A DNA stretch of 43,342 bases from Nostoc sp. T09 (GTDB taxonomy: Bacteria > Cyanobacteriota > Cyanobacteriia > Cyanobacteriales > Nostocaceae), in contig NZ_MTAV01000202.1 of NCBI RefSeq assembly GCF_002154695.1, positions 1 to 43,342 on the forward strand, in the 5' to 3' direction. A program made the position numbers and the translations under genes. Under the pieces are notes generated by a model that searched no databases, was not told the origin of the DNA, and saw only the letters and a list, made by a program, of their open reading frames with translations. This document shows, in pieces, positions 34,680 through 42,753 of the stretch (the first letter of the stretch is position 1; each line of letters starts with the position of its first letter).

Positions 34680-35102
34680 TTAGACGACACTCCGTGGTGA
34701 AAGTGGACAATAGCCGAAACGCAATATGTCATTTTCTACAATACGTGCGATCGCTCCAGAGCAGTGAAGATGTCAAAAATCTTAAGTTTTCATTAAAAAA
34801 ATCTGCTTTTGGTTACATTAGATGCTTGAAACAAAAGTAAGCTTTGTAATCGGCAAAACCTTTGCTAAATAAAGTACTGGCTCAACAGCTTTCCTGATAA
34901 ATTAATATAAAGCTTGGTGGCATTAGCCTTCATTTTCTGAGAAGAGCTTTAAACTAAGTTAATGTTTCACCCAAACCAGAGGCATAGGAGCAGGGGATGA
35001 AAAGAAGAAAGAAACAACTATTGTCTATTGCCTCTTGACTCTTGACTATTGCCCATTGACTTTCGCTATTCTTAAGGCAGTTACCGAGTTAGCTACAAAA
35101 CA
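34680..35102. other. 423-bp divergent intergenic region
   Basis: Gap between the small membrane-protein gene and the MlaE-type permease gene, with both promoters. It ends in a heptamer array at 35021-35062, listed separately. No coding frame seen. Confidence 0.4.
35021..35062 (+). repeat. Heptamer tandem array TTGACTx upstream of the MlaE-type gene
   Basis: Six 7-nt units, TTGTCTA TTGCCTC TTGACTC TTGACTA TTGCCCA TTGACTT, lie in phase 40 bp before the permease start. They match the STRR-like unit found before plsY (GACTATT phase). Confidence 0.75.
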
Positions 35103-35900
35103 TTGAGTGAGACTACATCCAAATCCAGTTTAGGAGCATGGAGTCAGCGTTTGCTGGCGGCGATTTTCCTGGGTGGACAAGTACTAGTTCACCTACTGAG
35201 AGTCAAAATTCATTGGCGAAATACTAAAGAGCAAATGGCAGCAGTTGGGCCAGATTCTCTGTTTATTGCTCTATTGACGGCTATTTTTGTGGGCGCAGTG
35301 TTTACCATTCAAGTAGCGCGAGAATTTATTAACTTTGGGGCAGGAAATCTCGTCGGCGGCGTGCTGGCGGTAGCCTTAACAAGAGAACTCTCGCCCGTAC
35401 TGACAGCAGTGATTTTGGCAGGACGAGTTGGTTCTGCTTTTGCAGCTGAAATTGGTACTATGCGGGTAACAGAACAAATTGATGCTCTGTTGATGTTAAA
35501 AACTGATCCAATTGATTACCTAGTTATTCCCCGCGTCTTAGCTTGCTGCTTAATGCTGCCAATTTTAACTCTCTTGTCTTTGGTAACAGGGATGCTGGGG
35601 GGGTTGGTAATTGCATCGAACTTATACAGCATCTCCGATACTACATTTCTAGACTCAGCCCGTAACCTGCTTGGTATCTGGGATATTTGTAGTGCCATGA
35701 TTAAAGCATTTTGCTTTGGAATTTTAATTGCTGTAATTGGTTGTAGCTGGGGTCTAACGACAACAGGAGGAGCCAAAGGAGTTGGACAATCAACCACAAC
35801 TGCTGTTGTCACAGCCTTGCTGATTATATTTGTGAGTAACTTTTTCCTTTCTTGGTTAATGTTTCAAGGTACTGGCAGTGCATTGCTCAAAGGCATGTAG
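35103..35900 (+). CDS. MlaE family lipid ABC transporter permease
   Basis: 265-residue permease of the MlaE/YrbE family, which moves phospholipids or other lipids between membranes with an MCE protein and an ATPase. About five hydrophobic helices are present. Family marks are GPDSLFIALLTAIFVGAVFT, LTRELSPVLTAVILAGRVGS and AAEIGTMRVTEQIDALLMLK. The start is TTG at 35103 (MSETTSKSSLG), preferred because no ATG lies near the conserved N-terminus. The ATPase and MCE partners are not adjacent. The DUF3119 gene follows. Confidence 0.85.
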   Translation: MSETTSKSSLGAWSQRLLAAIFLGGQVLVHLLRVKIHWRNTKEQMAAVGPDSLFIALLTAIFVGAVFTIQVAREFINFGAGNLVGGVLAVALTRELSPVLTAVILAGRVGSAFAAEIGTMRVTEQIDALLMLKTDPIDYLVIPRVLACCLMLPILTLLSLVTGMLGGLVIASNLYSISDTTFLDSARNLLGIWDICSAMIKAFCFGILIAVIGCSWGLTTTGGAKGVGQSTTTAVVTALLIIFVSNFFLSWLMFQGTGSALLKGM

Positions 35901-36010
35901 CCCTAAAGCTACTATCAACAATCCTCGCCATAACTCTTAATTGCCCGCCTCCTAACCCCCAAAATCCTAAAATAGGAAATGTGTCTATTAACAAAGCAGG
36001 ATTTGAGACT

Positions 36011-36397
36011 GTGACTAGTTCATTTGCACCCCACACCACATCTACGGTGGAACTCAAACCTAACTACAATATCCCTGTAGTTTTGGTAATTGCCTCTATT
36101 CCATTGCTGTTAGCTCAACCTGTGGTAGGAGGAGTTATCGGATTGTTTGGTTTATTTCTCATGTTTCAGGCAGGCACATTGCGGTTGCTATTTACTGCCA
36201 CTGACTTAGATATTTACAGAGGCGAAAAACTAATTCGGCGGTTTCCTTATCAGGAGTGGCAAAATTGGCGGATCTTTTGGGATCGAATTCCTATACTGTT
36301 TTACTTTAAAGAAATCAAAAGTATTCACTTTTTGCCGATTTTATTTGACCCCAACACCCTGAAAGCCTGCCTGGAAGAACGTTGCCCACGGATTTAG
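36011..36397 (+). CDS. DUF3119 family membrane protein
   Basis: 128-residue protein. It has two hydrophobic helices in the first half (PVVLVIASIPLLLAQPVVGG, then IGLFGLFLMFQAGTLRLLFT) and a soluble C-terminal half (LDIYRGEKLIRRFPYQEWQN, ILFYFKEIKSIHFLPILFD), resembling a PH-like domain. This fits DUF3119, found in cyanobacteria and chloroplast-bearing plants. Start: the frame opens from 35852, but that part overlaps the permease gene. The GTG at 36011 has AGGA about 10 nt upstream and gives an N-terminus like known members. Function unknown. Confidence 0.72.
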   Translation: MTSSFAPHTTSTVELKPNYNIPVVLVIASIPLLLAQPVVGGVIGLFGLFLMFQAGTLRLLFTATDLDIYRGEKLIRRFPYQEWQNWRIFWDRIPILFYFKEIKSIHFLPILFDPNTLKACLEERCPRI

Positions 36398-36517
36398 CAT
36401 TGATTGCTTTAGATACAGACTCAGAAAACAGTACAAACTACCCAGGACTTTTAGCACAGGTCAATTGTATATTTCTGAAAGCTATTTATTCGCGTCATAG
36501 GAATTACACTATTGTTT

Positions 36518-37813
36518 ATGAACCCAGAGGAATCTCAAACCCCAGAATCGATTGATGAGTGGTTGGCGCAAATACAAGAACAAAATCCTAAAGTAGAAGA
36601 TTCAGAACACTCATCTATTGAGTCAGAGGTAGAAACAGAAGCTCAGAGTTTATTAGATGACACGCCACAAAATGATGCAACTGTTGAATTGCCCATTCCT
36701 CATGCAGAGGAAGAAAGTTCTACAGTTGAGTCAAAAGCAGATGCAACTGCTGAGTTATTTACGCCATTAGCAGCCTTAACTGTGTCACCAAGGTCACAAA
36801 TAAACTCAGAATCACAAGATAATTCCCTATACGCACAAGCAGCACAACAAGTTGCAGATTTACAAAGCGCCAAAGAAGCTCTAGAAGCAGAAATAGCCAA
36901 TCTGCAAGGAACTTACAAAACTCTTCAGGCGCAAGTTGGAGAAACTCAATTGACGCTGGGACGACTCGTGCAAGAGTCGCTAACACAGTTAGAGCAACGC
37001 AAACAAGCGCTGCAAATTTCTGTAGAACAGTTAGAACGTCGCCAAGAACGCATCCGTAATGAAATGCGTACCACTTTTGCCGGCACATCCCAAGACTTGG
37101 CAATTCGGGTACAGGGTTTTAAAGATTATCTCACAGGCAGCTTACAGGATTTAGCCGCAGCAGCAGAGCAGTTACAACTAGTGCCGCCTGTCATCGAACG
37201 AGAAAAACCAGCAGTGGTGAAAGAGGTGAAGCCAGCTGAATCACAGCCAGGTATCCCACAATTTGCCCAACAGCAGTTTCAAGATACTACAAAGCAAATT
37301 CGCCGCCTAATTGACCAATATCGCAGCAAACCAGATTACTATGGTCCCGCATGGCAATTGCGCCGTACCTTTGAACCAGTGCACGCGGAAAGAGTTGCTA
37401 ACTGGTTTTTCAGCCAAGGTGGAAGAGGTGCTTTGCGGACAATGGGTAGCCGCTTGCAGAATATCTTGATTTCTTCGGCAGTGATTTCTATACTCAACAA
37501 GCTGTATGGCGATCGCGTTCGCACTCTAGTATTAGCTAATACACCGGAACGTTTAGGTGAATGGCGGCGCGGCTTGCAAGACTGCCTAGGTATAGGTCGC
37601 CCAGATTTCGGTCCTGATAGAGGCGTAGTATTATTTGAGGCACCGGAAGCTTTGGCTCAGAAAGCAGATCGATTAGTAAAAGCAAATCAACTGCCTTTAA
37701 TTATCATCGACGATTCTGAAGACCAAATTAGCCTAGCACTACTGCAATTTCCTCTGTGGTTAGCCTTTGCTCCTGACCCCAAAATGATGAGAAACTATGA
37801 TGATGATTTTTAA
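36518..37813 (+). CDS. DUF3086 domain-containing protein
   Basis: 431-residue protein. The first 110 residues are acidic and disordered. A long coiled coil follows (QVADLQSAKEALEAEIANLQ through LEQRKQALQISVEQLERRQE). The DUF3086 domain occupies about 245-431 and ends in LALLQFPLWLAFAPDPKMMR plus an Asp-rich tail. The family is cyanobacterial and uncharacterised. An in-frame TTG six bases upstream (36512) has a better-spaced AGGA; I kept the ATG, so the start is not settled. It stands between DUF3119 and plsY in the same direction. Confidence 0.82.
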   Translation: MNPEESQTPESIDEWLAQIQEQNPKVEDSEHSSIESEVETEAQSLLDDTPQNDATVELPIPHAEEESSTVESKADATAELFTPLAALTVSPRSQINSESQDNSLYAQAAQQVADLQSAKEALEAEIANLQGTYKTLQAQVGETQLTLGRLVQESLTQLEQRKQALQISVEQLERRQERIRNEMRTTFAGTSQDLAIRVQGFKDYLTGSLQDLAAAAEQLQLVPPVIEREKPAVVKEVKPAESQPGIPQFAQQQFQDTTKQIRRLIDQYRSKPDYYGPAWQLRRTFEPVHAERVANWFFSQGGRGALRTMGSRLQNILISSAVISILNKLYGDRVRTLVLANTPERLGEWRRGLQDCLGIGRPDFGPDRGVVLFEAPEALAQKADRLVKANQLPLIIIDDSEDQISLALLQFPLWLAFAPDPKMMRNYDDDF

Positions 37814-37821
37814 TTAGTTAT

Positions 37822-37893
37822 TCGTCATTAGTCATTAGTCATTTGTCATTGGTTAAAGAATCTTGGACTATAGACTATTGACTACTGACTTTT
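37822..37893 (+). repeat. Paired heptamer arrays before plsY
   Basis: First array: TCGTCAT TAGTCAT TAGTCAT TTGTCAT (37822-37849). Second: GACTATA GACTATT GACTACT GACTTTT (37866-37893). TAGTCAT and ATGACTA are complements, so the two arrays are roughly inverted and could form a hairpin between the DUF3086 stop and the plsY start. Confidence 0.75.
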
Positions 37894-37918
37894 GGCTGTT
37901 TTAACTTTTGACTTTTTT

Positions 37919-38599
37919 ATGGCTATTTGGTTAAGTTTGTGCGGTGTAGTTTTAGTTGTAGCCTACCTACTAGGTTCTTTCCCGACTGGCTACATTGCCG
38001 TGAAGCAGTTAAAGGGTATTGATATCAGAGAAGTTGGTTCTGGTTCAACTGGAGCAACCAATGTTCTTAGAACCTTGGGTAAAGGGCCTGGGGCATTTGT
38101 GTTATTAATTGATTGCTTGAAGGGAGTATTAGCGATCGCTCTAATTTACCAGTTATTCAACTTTGTCCCAGTTCACGATTTCATCCCCCCTACAGTAGAT
38201 GCTAAGCTGTGGCAACCTTGGTTAGTAACTTTAGCAGGGTTTGCAGTCGTCCTCGGACACAGCAAATCAATTTTTTTAGGCTTTAGCGGTGGTAAATCTG
38301 TCGCTACTGGTTTAGGAACTTTGTTGGCAATTAGTTGGCAGGTAGGTTTAGCAACAGCAGGTGTATTTGCCATTGTCATAGCTCTATCGCGGATTGTCTC
38401 TTTAAGCTCCATTGCAGGCGCGATCGCTGTAACAATTTTCATGGTAGTTTTCCATCAACCTTTACCTTGCATTCTGTATGCCTTTCTCGGTGGGTTGTAT
38501 GTGATTTTCCGCCACCGCAGTAATATTGAACGGCTGCTTGCAGGAACTGAGCCAAGAATCGGACAGCAGGTAACGACAGAGCCAGAACAAACTGCATAA
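37919..38599 (+). CDS. plsY: Glycerol-3-phosphate acyltransferase PlsY
   Basis: 226-residue inner-membrane enzyme that moves the acyl group from acyl-phosphate to glycerol-3-phosphate, the first step of phospholipid synthesis. Three conserved motifs are visible: AYLLGSFPTGYI (about 15-26), GSGSTGATNVLRTLGKGPG (about 42-60) and GFSGGKSVATGLGTL (about 122-136). About five hydrophobic helices are present. Start: the frame extends nine codons upstream from a TTG into the repeat-rich leader. The ATG at 37919 matches the family length and N-terminus. Confidence 0.93.
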   Translation: MAIWLSLCGVVLVVAYLLGSFPTGYIAVKQLKGIDIREVGSGSTGATNVLRTLGKGPGAFVLLIDCLKGVLAIALIYQLFNFVPVHDFIPPTVDAKLWQPWLVTLAGFAVVLGHSKSIFLGFSGGKSVATGLGTLLAISWQVGLATAGVFAIVIALSRIVSLSSIAGAIAVTIFMVVFHQPLPCILYAFLGGLYVIFRHRSNIERLLAGTEPRIGQQVTTEPEQTA

Positions 38600-38656
38600 T
38601 TTATGTAATGCCTACATATAGAACTGTAGTTCTTTACTAGAGTTCAATCAAAAATT

Positions 38657-39124
38657 ATGTTGGCAAATACAATTAAAAAAAGTTTATTAGCAGTAGCTAC
38701 AGCATTATCAATTTTGCCTGGGTTAGCACAAGTTGCCCAAGCTCAGTCTAAACCAGATTTATTTGGTGCGATCGCTTATTCTCCCTCTACCAGAGTTACC
38801 ACGGGAGCAACAGGTTTATCACGCCAAGAAGCTGAGCGTAGCGCTATTTATAATTGTCAGCAACAATCTCAAGCCAAAGATTGCTCAGTTCCACTATGGT
38901 TTAAAAATTCTTGGGGAGCTTTAGCAGTTGGTTCTAACGGTGCTTATGGTACAGGCTGGGGATATGATACCAATCATCCTGGTCAAGGTAGGTCGATTGC
39001 TGCACGTTATGCAATTCAAACCTGCCATAATTTTGGCGGTGTCAATTGTCGAGTAATTTTCACTAGAGAAGCTAGATATCAAGTGATTGATAACGGTCCA
39101 GTCTTAATTCCAGCTAATCAGTAA
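38657..39124 (+). CDS. DUF4189 family secreted protein
   Basis: 155-residue protein with a standard signal peptide (SLLAVATALSILPGLAQVAQ, cut after AQA near residue 29). The mature part shows the DUF4189 pattern: FGAIAYSPSTRVTTGATGLS, RQEAERSAIYNCQQQ and KDCSVPLWFKNSWGALAVG. Four Cys (NCQQ, KDCS, QTCHN, VNCR) could form two disulfides. Function unknown; the family is secreted or periplasmic. It stands 57 bp after plsY. Confidence 0.82.
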   Translation: MLANTIKKSLLAVATALSILPGLAQVAQAQSKPDLFGAIAYSPSTRVTTGATGLSRQEAERSAIYNCQQQSQAKDCSVPLWFKNSWGALAVGSNGAYGTGWGYDTNHPGQGRSIAARYAIQTCHNFGGVNCRVIFTREARYQVIDNGPVLIPANQ

Positions 39125-39173
39125 GCTTATTGGTAGCTTAAAATAATAGCATCAGGTAATTGTGTGAATTTTT

Positions 39174-39737
39174 ATGGTTAAGGCAACCACAGGAAACAAA
39201 CTCACCTTAGAAGAATTTTTAGCGCTGCCAGAGGGAGATATAAACTATGAGTTTGTGGATGGTTTTGCAGTAGCCAAGGTGTCACCAAAATTTTTTCATT
39301 CAGCTTTACAAAGAGCTTTACTATTCCTAATTTATGCCTGGTCTAAAGGCAAAGGTCGCACCGTTGCGGAATGGGCAATCCTTTTAAAACGTCAAGGAAA
39401 AGATTGGGCACCTGTACCAGATTTGACTTATATTTCCTATGAACGTCTACCCAAAAGTTGGCAGCGTAATGAAGCTTGTCCTGTTCCTCCAGAGTTAGTA
39501 ATTGAAATTATTTCTCCAGACCAAATGATGAAGGAATTTGAAGAAAAGGCGAAAGATTACTTTGAGGCGGGAGTGTCACGAGTTTGGGTTGTAGATCCCG
39601 AAGCAATGAGCATGAGGGTATTTTTATCTGTGGATAAACGTCAAGTTTATACAGATGATATGCCTATTATTGATGAGTTATTTCCTGGTTTGGAATTAAC
39701 AGTTAGGCAGATTTTTTCAGAAGCAGAATTGATTTGA
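39174..39737 (+). CDS. Uma2 family PD-(D/E)XK nuclease-like protein (4 of 4)
   Basis: 187-residue Uma2 protein. The core shows TLEEFLALPEGDINYEFVDG, WAPVPDLTYISYERLP with the first acidic residue, PPELVIEIISPDQMMKEFEE and KAKDYFEAGVSRVWVVDPEA with the Lys and the terminal strand. Compact form, no coiled coil. It lies 49 bp after the DUF4189 gene in the same direction. Function unknown. Confidence 0.87.
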   Translation: MVKATTGNKLTLEEFLALPEGDINYEFVDGFAVAKVSPKFFHSALQRALLFLIYAWSKGKGRTVAEWAILLKRQGKDWAPVPDLTYISYERLPKSWQRNEACPVPPELVIEIISPDQMMKEFEEKAKDYFEAGVSRVWVVDPEAMSMRVFLSVDKRQVYTDDMPIIDELFPGLELTVRQIFSEAELI

Positions 39738-39872
39738 TTGTGTAATATTTTTGTAGCTTACCCGCCTTGAAATAAATTCCAAGGCTAATAGCTAAAGTCC
39801 TCTCATGAAGACTAAATTAGAATTCGACTCTCCGCGTCAGTCTTAATTACAAATGTTCATTCGGACATGATA

Positions 39873-40154
39873 TTACTTTCTAAGTGCAACCAAAGTGAAT
39901 ACAGCAATCTCAAGACACGCACCTAATCGCAGATGCAATCCACTCATACTTACTCCGCGATTAGTGTATTGAATCATCTCCCCTACTTGATAGCGCCGTA
40001 AATAATACTTTTCACCTAGAGGTGGTAGAATCAAAGCTTTGAAAGAATGTAGGCGCACCTGTCCACCGTGAGAATTTCCTGATAGTGGCAAATTAAAGCG
40101 CTTTGTCATAGCGCTGATATAAGCAAACTCTGGCTCATGGGCGGCTATTTCCAA
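39873..40154 (-). pseudogene. Remnant of a calcineurin-like metallophosphoesterase (C-terminal third)
   Basis: A 93-codon open frame whose product, AAHEPEFAYISAMTKRFNLP then LSGNSHGGQVRLHSF, GEMIQYTNRGVSMSGLHLRL and CLEIAVFTL, matches the C-terminal end of YkuE-type metallophosphoesterases. The N-terminal two thirds, with the other metal ligands, are missing: only about 110 bp separate it from der. The usual GHxHGGQ metal motif reads GNSHGGQ, so a ligand His is gone. Frame and stop are still intact, so decay is probably recent. It could also be a co-opted short protein, but I think that less likely. Confidence 0.75.
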
Positions 40155-40215
40155 ATTTGGCTGACGGTTATCTTGGCGATATATAAATTAAAGAAAGACT
40201 TAAAGTAGCTAAAAT

Positions 40216-40249
40216 GTAGAGACATGATCATGATATATTACGTCTCTAC
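40216..40249. repeat. GTAGAGAC inverted repeat in the der leader
   Basis: GTAGAGAC (40216-40223) and GTCTCTAC (40242-40249) are perfect complements, 18 bp apart, with the palindrome CATGATCATG (40223-40232) inside. It ends 14 bp before the der start codon. It resembles a dispersed Nostoc repeat, and could mask or expose the der ribosome-binding region. Confidence 0.65.
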
Positions 40250-40263
40250 GTTACCCTGAGTTT

Positions 40264-41625
40264 ATGGGACTGCCAATTGTTGCTATTATCGGACGCCCAA
40301 ATGTGGGCAAATCCACCCTGGTTAATCGTCTCGCCGGGGCACAAACGGCGATTGTCCACGATGAACCGGGAGTGACACGCGATCGCACTTATCTGCCATC
40401 TTACTGGAGCGATCGCGAGTTTTTGGTGGTGGATACAGGTGGCTTAGTCTTTAATGATGACACCGAATTTTTACCCCTGATTCGTCAACAGGCGATGACA
40501 GCACTCACCGAAGCTAGTGCTGCTATTTTTGTTGTCGATGGTCAAACAGGCCCCACACACGCTGATGAAGAAATTGCTGAGTGGTTACGCCAACAACCTG
40601 TACCTGTCCTGTTGGCTGTAAATAAATGTGAATCCCCAGAACAAGGCTTAATCCAAGCGGCGGAATTTTGGCAATTAGGATTAGGTGAACCTTACGCCAT
40701 TTCTGCAATTCATGGCGGCGGTACGGGAGAACTCCTTGATGAGTTAATTACGCACATTCCCCATGTAACCGAAGTACCGGAAACTAACGAGATCAAAGTA
40801 GCAATAATCGGACGACCAAATGTGGGTAAGTCTAGTTTATTGAATGCTTTCGTTGGGGAAGAAAGGGCGATCGTCAGTCCTATCTCAGGCACAACACGCG
40901 ATGCGATTGATACAGTGGTCGAGCGGGATGGGCAAACCTATCGCTTGATTGATACCGCCGGTATTCGTAAAAAGAAAAGCATAGACTACGGCACAGAATT
41001 CTTTAGTATTAACCGTGCTTTTAAAGCGATTCGCCGCGCCGATGTGGTGTTAATGGTCATAGACGCCTTAGATGGAGTCACCGAACAAGACCAAAAATTA
41101 GCAGGGCGGATTCTTGAAGAAGGTCGCGCTTGTATAGTTGTAGTCAATAAGTGGGATGCAGTCGAAAAAGACTCTTACACAATCTACGACTACGAAAAAA
41201 ATATGCAAGCACGGCTGCATTTTACCGAATGGGCAGACACTATTTTTGTTAGTGCTTTAACAGGACAGCGGGTAGAGAAAATTTTAGAATTGGTGAATCA
41301 AGCAGCTGAGTCACACAAACGCCGTGTAAGTACAGCTGTAATTAACGAAGTTCTAGAAGATGCGGTGAGTTGGCATTCTCCACCAACATCACGTGGCGGA
41401 CGTCAGGGCAAAATTTATTATGGGACACAAGTTAGTACTCAACCGCCAACGATCGCTCTGTTTGTCAACGATGCCAAACGCTTTAATGAAAACTACCGCC
41501 GCTATGTTGAACGGCAATTTCGGCAACAATTAGGATTTAAAGGCACCCCGATTCGATTATTGTGGCGCAGTAAGAAAGTCCGTGATGTCGAAAGTGGTAA
41601 TCTCAATCGTGCTACCCGCGTGTGA
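40264..41625 (+). CDS. der: Ribosome biogenesis GTPase Der (EngA)
   Basis: 453-residue double GTPase needed for 50S subunit assembly. The first G domain has GRPNVGKS at 10-17 and DTGG; the second has GRPNVGKS at about 183-190, [10 protein letters not shown] and [12 protein letters not shown] and NKWD are the two G4 motifs. The C-terminal KH-like domain (about 350-453) ends in [20 protein letters not shown]. Length and order are normal. It precedes the CbiQ-type gene, a pairing common in cyanobacteria. Confidence 0.97.
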   Translation: MGLPIVAIIGRPNVGKSTLVNRLAGAQTAIVHDEPGVTRDRTYLPSYWSDREFLVVDTGGLVFNDDTEFLPLIRQQAMTALTEASAAIFVVDGQTGPTHADEEIAEWLRQQPVPVLLAVNKCESPEQGLIQAAEFWQLGLGEPYAISAIHGGGTGELLDELITHIPHVTEVPETNEIKVAIIGRPNVGKSSLLNAFVGEERAIVSPISGTTRDAIDTVVERDGQTYRLIDTAGIRKKKSIDYGTEFFSINRAFKAIRRADVVLMVIDALDGVTEQDQKLAGRILEEGRACIVVVNKWDAVEKDSYTIYDYEKNMQARLHFTEWADTIFVSALTGQRVEKILELVNQAAESHKRRVSTAVINEVLEDAVSWHSPPTSRGGRQGKIYYGTQVSTQPPTIALFVNDAKRFNENYRRYVERQFRQQLGFKGTPIRLLWRSKKVRDVESGNLNRATRV

Positions 41626-41773
41626 TATTGCTGAGTTCTGAGTAAGGAGAAGTAGATTGTGCTAAGTCTCTAATGTCAAGGCACAATAGTCAAGAATCAG
41701 TAGGTAGAACAAAATCTTGATTTTGGAGCTGACAAAGCCTTAACTTCTTAGTTGCTCTATCGAAACTTTCTAT

Positions 41774-41794
41774 CACTCAGCACTCAGCACTTAG
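41774..41794 (+). repeat. Heptamer array CACTCAG at the CbiQ-type start
   Basis: CACTCAG CACTCAG CACTTAG, in phase, ends 2 bp before the ATG at 41797, so it occupies the ribosome-binding position. Confidence 0.7.
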
Positions 41795-41796
41795 AA

Positions 41797-42723
41797 ATGG
41801 ATTTACTGCGATCGCTACCACTAGGACTTTACCTAGAAGAACCTCAAACTTGGCTGCATAAAATTGATCCCAGAGTCAAGTTTGCTTGGTTGATGAGCTT
41901 TCTCACAAGTTACACTTTTGCCAGGAACGAATGGCGTTTACTATTAGTAACGCTATTAATTATTGTGACGTTAATTGCGAGAATTCCCAAAAGAGTATGG
42001 CAGCAGCAAATGGGCTGGTTGTTGATCTTGGCCTTTTTTGTCTTTGCAATTGCAGCTATCAGTCCGGATGGATTGGGGATCAATTATCAGCCACGCTTAC
42101 CAGCCAACGAACAAGTTTTTAGCCCCCAAACAACTACAAATACTGCCAATATTGATCAACAAGCAGCATTTGGTAATAAAGAATATAGATACGTACTATT
42201 TCACAAAGGGCCTGTTAAAGTCAGTCGTCGTTCCTTAGATTTGGCAGTGCGGCTGAGTACGATTTTGTTTACTGTCATTTACAGCACCAACCTTTATCTG
42301 CTGACCACAGCACCAGAAGAAATTACAGCCGGGATGGAAAGCTTGATGCAACCATTGCGGCGGCTCAAGTTACCTGTTACAGAAATTGCTCTAACTTTAA
42401 CTTTATCTTTGCGGTTTATACCTCTAGTCTTAGAAGAAGTACAGAATTTAATCCGATCGGTAATGACTAGGGCAATTAATTGGAAAAAGCTGGGACTCAA
42501 AGGAGCAGTTAAAGTTTGGATGATTGTAGCAGAGCGACTGTTAGAAAATCTGCTACTAAGAGCAGCACAGATGGCGAGTGCAATGATGGTGCGCGGTTTT
42601 ACCAGTCCAAATGAGCATAGAGTGCCTTGGCATGACTTACGGTTAAAAAGGTGGGACTGGCTGGCTATTGGCACATTAACTCTATTTTGGGGCGTGCGGC
42701 TGGCAATTGGTACTGATGTGTGA
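41797..42723 (+). CDS. CbiQ/EcfT-type energy-coupling factor transmembrane protein
   Basis: 308-residue membrane protein of the CbiQ family, the T-component of ECF-type vitamin or cobalt/nickel importers. Several hydrophobic helices are present, with LGLYLEEPQTWLHKIDPRVK at the start, LALTLTLSLRFIPLVLEEV-type segments and the coupling region AAQMASAMMVRGF, a version of the AxxxRG motif. A roughly 45-residue insert (about 105-150, PRLPANEQVFSPQTTTN and more) is unusual for the family. Start: 15 codons upstream in frame fall in a heptamer array, so the ATG at 41797 is preferred. A-component genes are not adjacent. Confidence 0.82.
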   Translation: MDLLRSLPLGLYLEEPQTWLHKIDPRVKFAWLMSFLTSYTFARNEWRLLLVTLLIIVTLIARIPKRVWQQQMGWLLILAFFVFAIAAISPDGLGINYQPRLPANEQVFSPQTTTNTANIDQQAAFGNKEYRYVLFHKGPVKVSRRSLDLAVRLSTILFTVIYSTNLYLLTTAPEEITAGMESLMQPLRRLKLPVTEIALTLTLSLRFIPLVLEEVQNLIRSVMTRAINWKKLGLKGAVKVWMIVAERLLENLLLRAAQMASAMMVRGFTSPNEHRVPWHDLRLKRWDWLAIGTLTLFWGVRLAIGTDV

Positions 42724-42753
42724 AGATTTTGGAATAGAGATTTTGGATGAATT

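Noticed and set aside
35852-36010. N-terminal extension of the DUF3119 frame
   Set aside because: It overlaps the MlaE-type gene by about 49 bp and encodes a sequence without family similarity (LNCPPPNPQNPKIGN). The GTG at 36011 fits better.
37822-37893. Possible CRISPR array
   Set aside because: Units are 7 nt with no spacers; this is an STRR-type array.
41752-41796. N-terminal extension of the CbiQ-type frame
   Set aside because: It runs through the heptamer array, so it is more likely leader DNA than coding.
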